This document shows positions 14,311 through 16,460 of a stretch of 16,460 nucleotides of DNA, piece after piece. Numbering within the stretch: the first letter of the stretch is position 1; each line of letters begins with the position of its first letter. A program made the position numbers and the translations under genes. A model generated the notes under the pieces. That model worked only from the letters and a program-made list of their open reading frames with translations, did not search any database and was not told the origin of the DNA. This DNA is from JBFWVD01 sp050246915. Its GTDB lineage: Bacteria > Actinomycetota > Acidimicrobiia > Acidimicrobiales > Ilumatobacteraceae. The stretch is from NCBI GenBank assembly GCA_050246915.1, contig JBFWVD010000099.1, forward strand, positions 1 to 16,460, written 5' to 3'.

Positions 14311-15375
14311 TCAGCCGAACCGGCCGCGGCCAGTGATGAGCGGAAGGTCGAACACCGACTTCACACCGTGGGTGGCGTTGACGACTGGCTCGATGGCGTT
14401 GATGGCTCGCATGGCAGTGATGCAGAAGCCGCCCTTGAGTGTGTCGCCGTCGTCGCTGATGAACTCGGTCTCGCACTCCATGCGCGGATCGCCGGAGATG
14501 ACGACTCGGTAGCCGTCGTGACCGTGTGGGCGCGGCCAGTCGGGCGCCAGATCCTCGCGAGCTCGCGTGACATGGTGCAGGTTCACCAGGGGCTTGCCGC
14601 CCACCTTGCCGAGCACCGAGAAGCGCATGCCGGCCACCGTGCCCTTCTCGATGACTCGGCCCTGATACGGGAACGTCTCGGGCGACGGGAGCATCTCGTG
14701 GTGGGTGTCGATCTCGTCGAGCTCCACACCGAGCTGCTCGGCGATCATCGTGAGTACGCCACCCCATGCAGCGCGCAGTCCGTTGGGATCGACGAGCGGC
14801 GGTACGAAGTCGATGGGATGACCGAAGCCGCACTGATCGAACGCAACGCTGTCGCTCTGCCCGCCCGATTCGTAGATGGCCATCTCGTAGATGTCGATGG
14901 CGTCGATGCGGCGCGAGCAACCGCTGAGCACCACGGGGAGGTAGTCGCTGAAGAAGCCCGGATCGATGCCGGTCGAGAACAAACTGCTGCCGCCCTCGAC
15001 ACACGCAGCGTTCAACTTGGAGATCACATCGCTGCGGGCCGACGACGGATGGATGAGCGCACCCACCGACGTGGTGACGATGTTGATGCCGCCTCGCAAG
15101 ATGTATTCGAAGTCGTTGATGGTGGCTTTCAGCCGACCGTGGGTGGTGGCGAAGTAGGCCACGCAGTCCGGGCGGGTGGCAAGGGCGGTTGACAGATCGT
15201 CGGTGGCGATGATGCCGGTGGGTGCGGTGCCGGCGATGTCGCCGGCGTCCTTACCCACCTTGTCGGGGTTGCTCACCACCAGGCCGACCAGTTCGAGATC
15301 GGGATGGTCGATGACCGCTCCCAACCCCTGCGCGCCCACGAATCCGGTGCCCACCACGACGACTCTGATCGACAT
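14311..15375 (-). CDS. DapB-like NAD(P)-dependent dehydrogenase (diaminopentanoate-dehydrogenase-like)
   Basis: This 354-residue protein has the N-terminal Rossmann domain of dihydrodipicolinate reductase: MSIRVVVVGTGFVGAQGL with GTGFVG at 9-14. A D-C-V-A-Y-F-A-T-T segment then lies near 70 and GGINIVTTSVGAL near 94-106. The rest is longer than DapB (about 270 residues) and lacks the DapB hallmark E-x-H-H-x-x-K-x-D-x-P-S-G-T. The closest class I know is the 2,4-diaminopentanoate dehydrogenase/amine-dehydrogenase-like group, often annotated simply as dihydrodipicolinate reductase in actinobacteria. It should not be taken as the lysine-pathway enzyme. ATG 15375 follows CGAGGGGGAGCACG, a strong ribosome-binding site. 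It is the first gene of a two-gene operon with the LLM oxidoreductase. Substrate and product are unknown. Confidence 0.82.
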   Translation of the reverse strand: MSIRVVVVGTGFVGAQGLGAVIDHPDLELVGLVVSNPDKVGKDAGDIAGTAPTGIIATDDLSTALATRPDCVAYFATTHGRLKATINDFEYILRGGINIVTTSVGALIHPSSARSDVISKLNAACVEGGSSLFSTGIDPGFFSDYLPVVLSGCSRRIDAIDIYEMAIYESGGQSDSVAFDQCGFGHPIDFVPPLVDPNGLRAAWGGVLTMIAEQLGVELDEIDTHHEMLPSPETFPYQGRVIEKGTVAGMRFSVLGKVGGKPLVNLHHVTRAREDLAPDWPRPHGHDGYRVVISGDPRMECETEFISDDGDTLKGGFCITAMRAINAIEPVVNATHGVKSVFDLPLITGRGRFG

Positions 15376-15482
15376 CGTGCTCCCCCTCGGTGCGTTGCAG
15401 ATGTGTGTGCGGACCATAGTGGCCGCGACTTGCCCCGACGCGTGTGGCATGGTCGTGAACGTCACCGTCGATGGAGGTGCCC

Positions 15483-16043
15483 GTGGCCAAGTTGATCTTC
15501 GCGTCGAACGTGTCGCTCGACGGCTGGACCGAGGACGAACACGGTGCTCTCGATTGGGCTCCACCGGATGTCGATGTGTTTGCGTCCATCACCGAGGTGA
15601 TGGACGCGGCCGGTACCTACCTGTATGGCCGACGGATGTACGAGACGATGGCCCTGTGGGAGACCGAGCCATCTTTGGCGACGCAATCCGACCTGACGAA
15701 GCACTTCGCCGGCGTCTGGCAATCGGCGGACAAGATCGTCTACTCCACCTCGTTGACCGCGGTATCGACTCGGACGACCCGGCTCGAGCGCCACTTCGAT
15801 CCCGACGCCGTGCGCACGCTCAAGAGCACCTCCCGTCGGGACCTCCTGGTCGGAGGCCCGACCCTCGCCGGTCAAGCATTCCGAGCGGGACTCATCGACG
15901 AGTGCATCTTGTACGTGTGGCCAGTGGTGCTCGCGGGGATGAAGCCAGCGCTGCAGTCCGATGCACGCCTCGACCTCGACCTCGTCGATGAGCACCGGTT
16001 CGACAGCGGCGTCGTGCGCCTCCACTACCGCGTTCTTTCATGA
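15483..16043 (+). CDS. RibD C-terminal / DHFR-fold reductase family protein
   Basis: This 186-residue protein has the dihydrofolate-reductase-like fold found at the C-terminus of RibD. Marks are KLIFASNVSLDGWTEDEHG at the N-terminus, AGTYLYGRRMYETM near 45-58 and KIVYSTSL near 86-93. RDLLVGGPTLAGQAFRAGLI, near 119-138, is the nucleotide-binding strand-helix. Members of this stand-alone family reduce flavin-pathway or folate-like substrates with NAD(P)H or F420; the reaction here is unknown. GTG 15483 is the preferred start because GGAGG lies at proper spacing before it. The ATG at 15471 overlaps that ribosome-binding site and would add MEVP. It is divergent from the DapB-like gene and 49 bp ahead of the serpin gene on the same strand. 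Confidence 0.88.
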   Translation: MAKLIFASNVSLDGWTEDEHGALDWAPPDVDVFASITEVMDAAGTYLYGRRMYETMALWETEPSLATQSDLTKHFAGVWQSADKIVYSTSLTAVSTRTTRLERHFDPDAVRTLKSTSRRDLLVGGPTLAGQAFRAGLIDECILYVWPVVLAGMKPALQSDARLDLDLVDEHRFDSGVVRLHYRVLS

Positions 16044-16092
16044 TCACGTTCACGGGCGGGAACTCGCGGTCAGCGGCTGGCGTCTCACGGCC

Positions 16093-16460
16093 ATGGATCG
16101 TCGACACTTCCTCACCCTCCCTGTTGGCCTCGCTGCGTTGGCAATCCTGGATGCCTGCGGTGACGACGGCGGGAAGGGCGAGTCGACCGGATCGAGCGCA
16201 CCGGGACCCTCGGCCCCGTCGGCCATCGAGCCGGCCGCCGTCGGCGAAGCCCGATCTTCGCTGAGGCGGGCGCCGTCCGATCCGTCGAGCGGCACAAGGG
16301 GCGCCGACGCGGTGAATGCTCTGGGCGTCGACCTGTACCAACAGATCAGATCGAGCAGCCCGACGCAGAACTTCGTGTTCTCCCCCGCCAGCATCATGTT
16401 GGCTCTGGCCATGACCAGGGCCGGGGCGAGCGGCACCACCGCCGCCGAGATGGACGCAGT
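16093..16460 (+). CDS. Serpin-family protease inhibitor, Tat-type lipoprotein (cut by window edge)
   Basis: The frame beginning at ATG 16093 runs open to the window end (122 codons). It starts MDRRHFLTLPVGLAALAIL, a twin-arginine signal (RRHFL), then the lipobox L-D-A-C with Cys at residue 22. This predicts export and lipid anchoring on the outer face of the membrane. A low-complexity Ser/Pro/Ala/Gly linker runs to about residue 75. The serpin domain then begins: GVDLYQQIRSS, NFVFSPASIMLALAMTRAGA, SGTTAAEM. NFVFSPASI-x-x-AL-x-M-x-x-x-GA is the serpin helix A-B signature. The reactive-centre loop, which decides the protease target, is outside the window. The ribosome-binding site is weak. Serpin identity is clear; whether it is inhibitory is unknown. 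Confidence 0.88.
   Translation, partial: MDRRHFLTLPVGLAALAILDACGDDGGKGESTGSSAPGPSAPSAIEPAAVGEARSSLRRAPSDPSSGTRGADAVNALGVDLYQQIRSSSPTQNFVFSPASIMLALAMTRAGASGTTAAEMDA

Noticed and set aside
14306..15004. Extension of the second LLM oxidoreductase frame to 535 codons, possibly a fusion
   Set aside because: The extra part is the wrong-frame reading of the DapB-like gene. The LLM fold begins at MSDLRIGVI and a start codon is present there.
14311..15375. Naming the DapB-like protein as the lysine-pathway enzyme dapB
   Set aside because: It is about 80 residues longer than DapB and lacks the E-x-H-H-x-x-K motif of the catalytic domain.
1..16460. Search for CRISPR arrays, tRNA/rRNA genes, insertion sequences or a defence-type gene cluster
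   Set aside because: No spaced repeats, tRNA-like cloverleaf, transposase motif or defence domain could be recognised on either strand.

Overview
The window is a 16.5 kb stretch of high-GC, gene-dense chromosome. It carries acyl-CoA dehydrogenases, two LLM-class F420-type oxidoreductases, ATGA start/stop overlaps, a likely leaderless GTG start and an ECF42/DGPF pair. This set fits an aerobic, lipid- and acyl-CoA-degrading actinobacterium, and I would guess the Acidimicrobiia (Ilumatobacter-like) side of the phylum. No rRNA, tRNA or phylogenetic marker gene is present, so this placement is inference. I see no transposase, integrase, CRISPR array or phage gene.

Layout. (1) Positions 1-2490, minus strand: a compact operon of LLM oxidoreductase, acyl-CoA dehydrogenase and a second acyl-CoA dehydrogenase cut by the window edge. 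It looks like a two-subunit acyl-CoA oxidation unit. (2) 2578-3285, plus: an AlkB-type 2-oxoglutarate/Fe(II) dioxygenase with a likely leaderless start. Its 3' end overlaps the ECF42 sigma factor gene tail to tail. (3) 3271-4886, minus: a YCII/DGPF protein followed by the ECF42 sigma factor with its C-terminal TPR-like extension. (4) 4988-7259, minus: a complete Kup potassium transporter, followed by a decayed enoyl-CoA hydratase remnant that ends inside a 17-bp tandem duplication. (5) 7319-7597, minus: a CspA-type cold shock gene with a hairpin terminator. (6) 7826-9173: a small unrecognised protein (plus) converging on a flippase-like/LPG-synthase-TM membrane protein (minus). (7) 9265-12232: a membrane-anchored GGDEF protein (plus) converging on an AspT/YidE-family transporter with two RCK_C-like domains (minus). 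(8) 12396-15375: an SDR of the MFE-2 (R)-3-hydroxyacyl-CoA dehydrogenase type (plus) converging, across a 12-bp-stem terminator, on a DapB-like dehydrogenase/LLM oxidoreductase pair (minus). (9) 15483-16460, plus: a RibD C-terminal/DHFR-fold reductase, then the start of a Tat-type lipoprotein serpin cut by the window edge.

The genes do not form one dedicated system. Three of the units (the dehydrogenase operon, the SDR and the hydratase relic) point to acyl-CoA or steroid-like catabolism. The rest are regulation, repair and ion or organic-anion transport. I found no clear unknown multi-gene system. The most distinctive items are the multiply disrupted hydratase, the surface-anchored serpin, the tightly coupled DapB-like/LLM pair of unknown substrate, and the AlkB/ECF42 convergent overlap.
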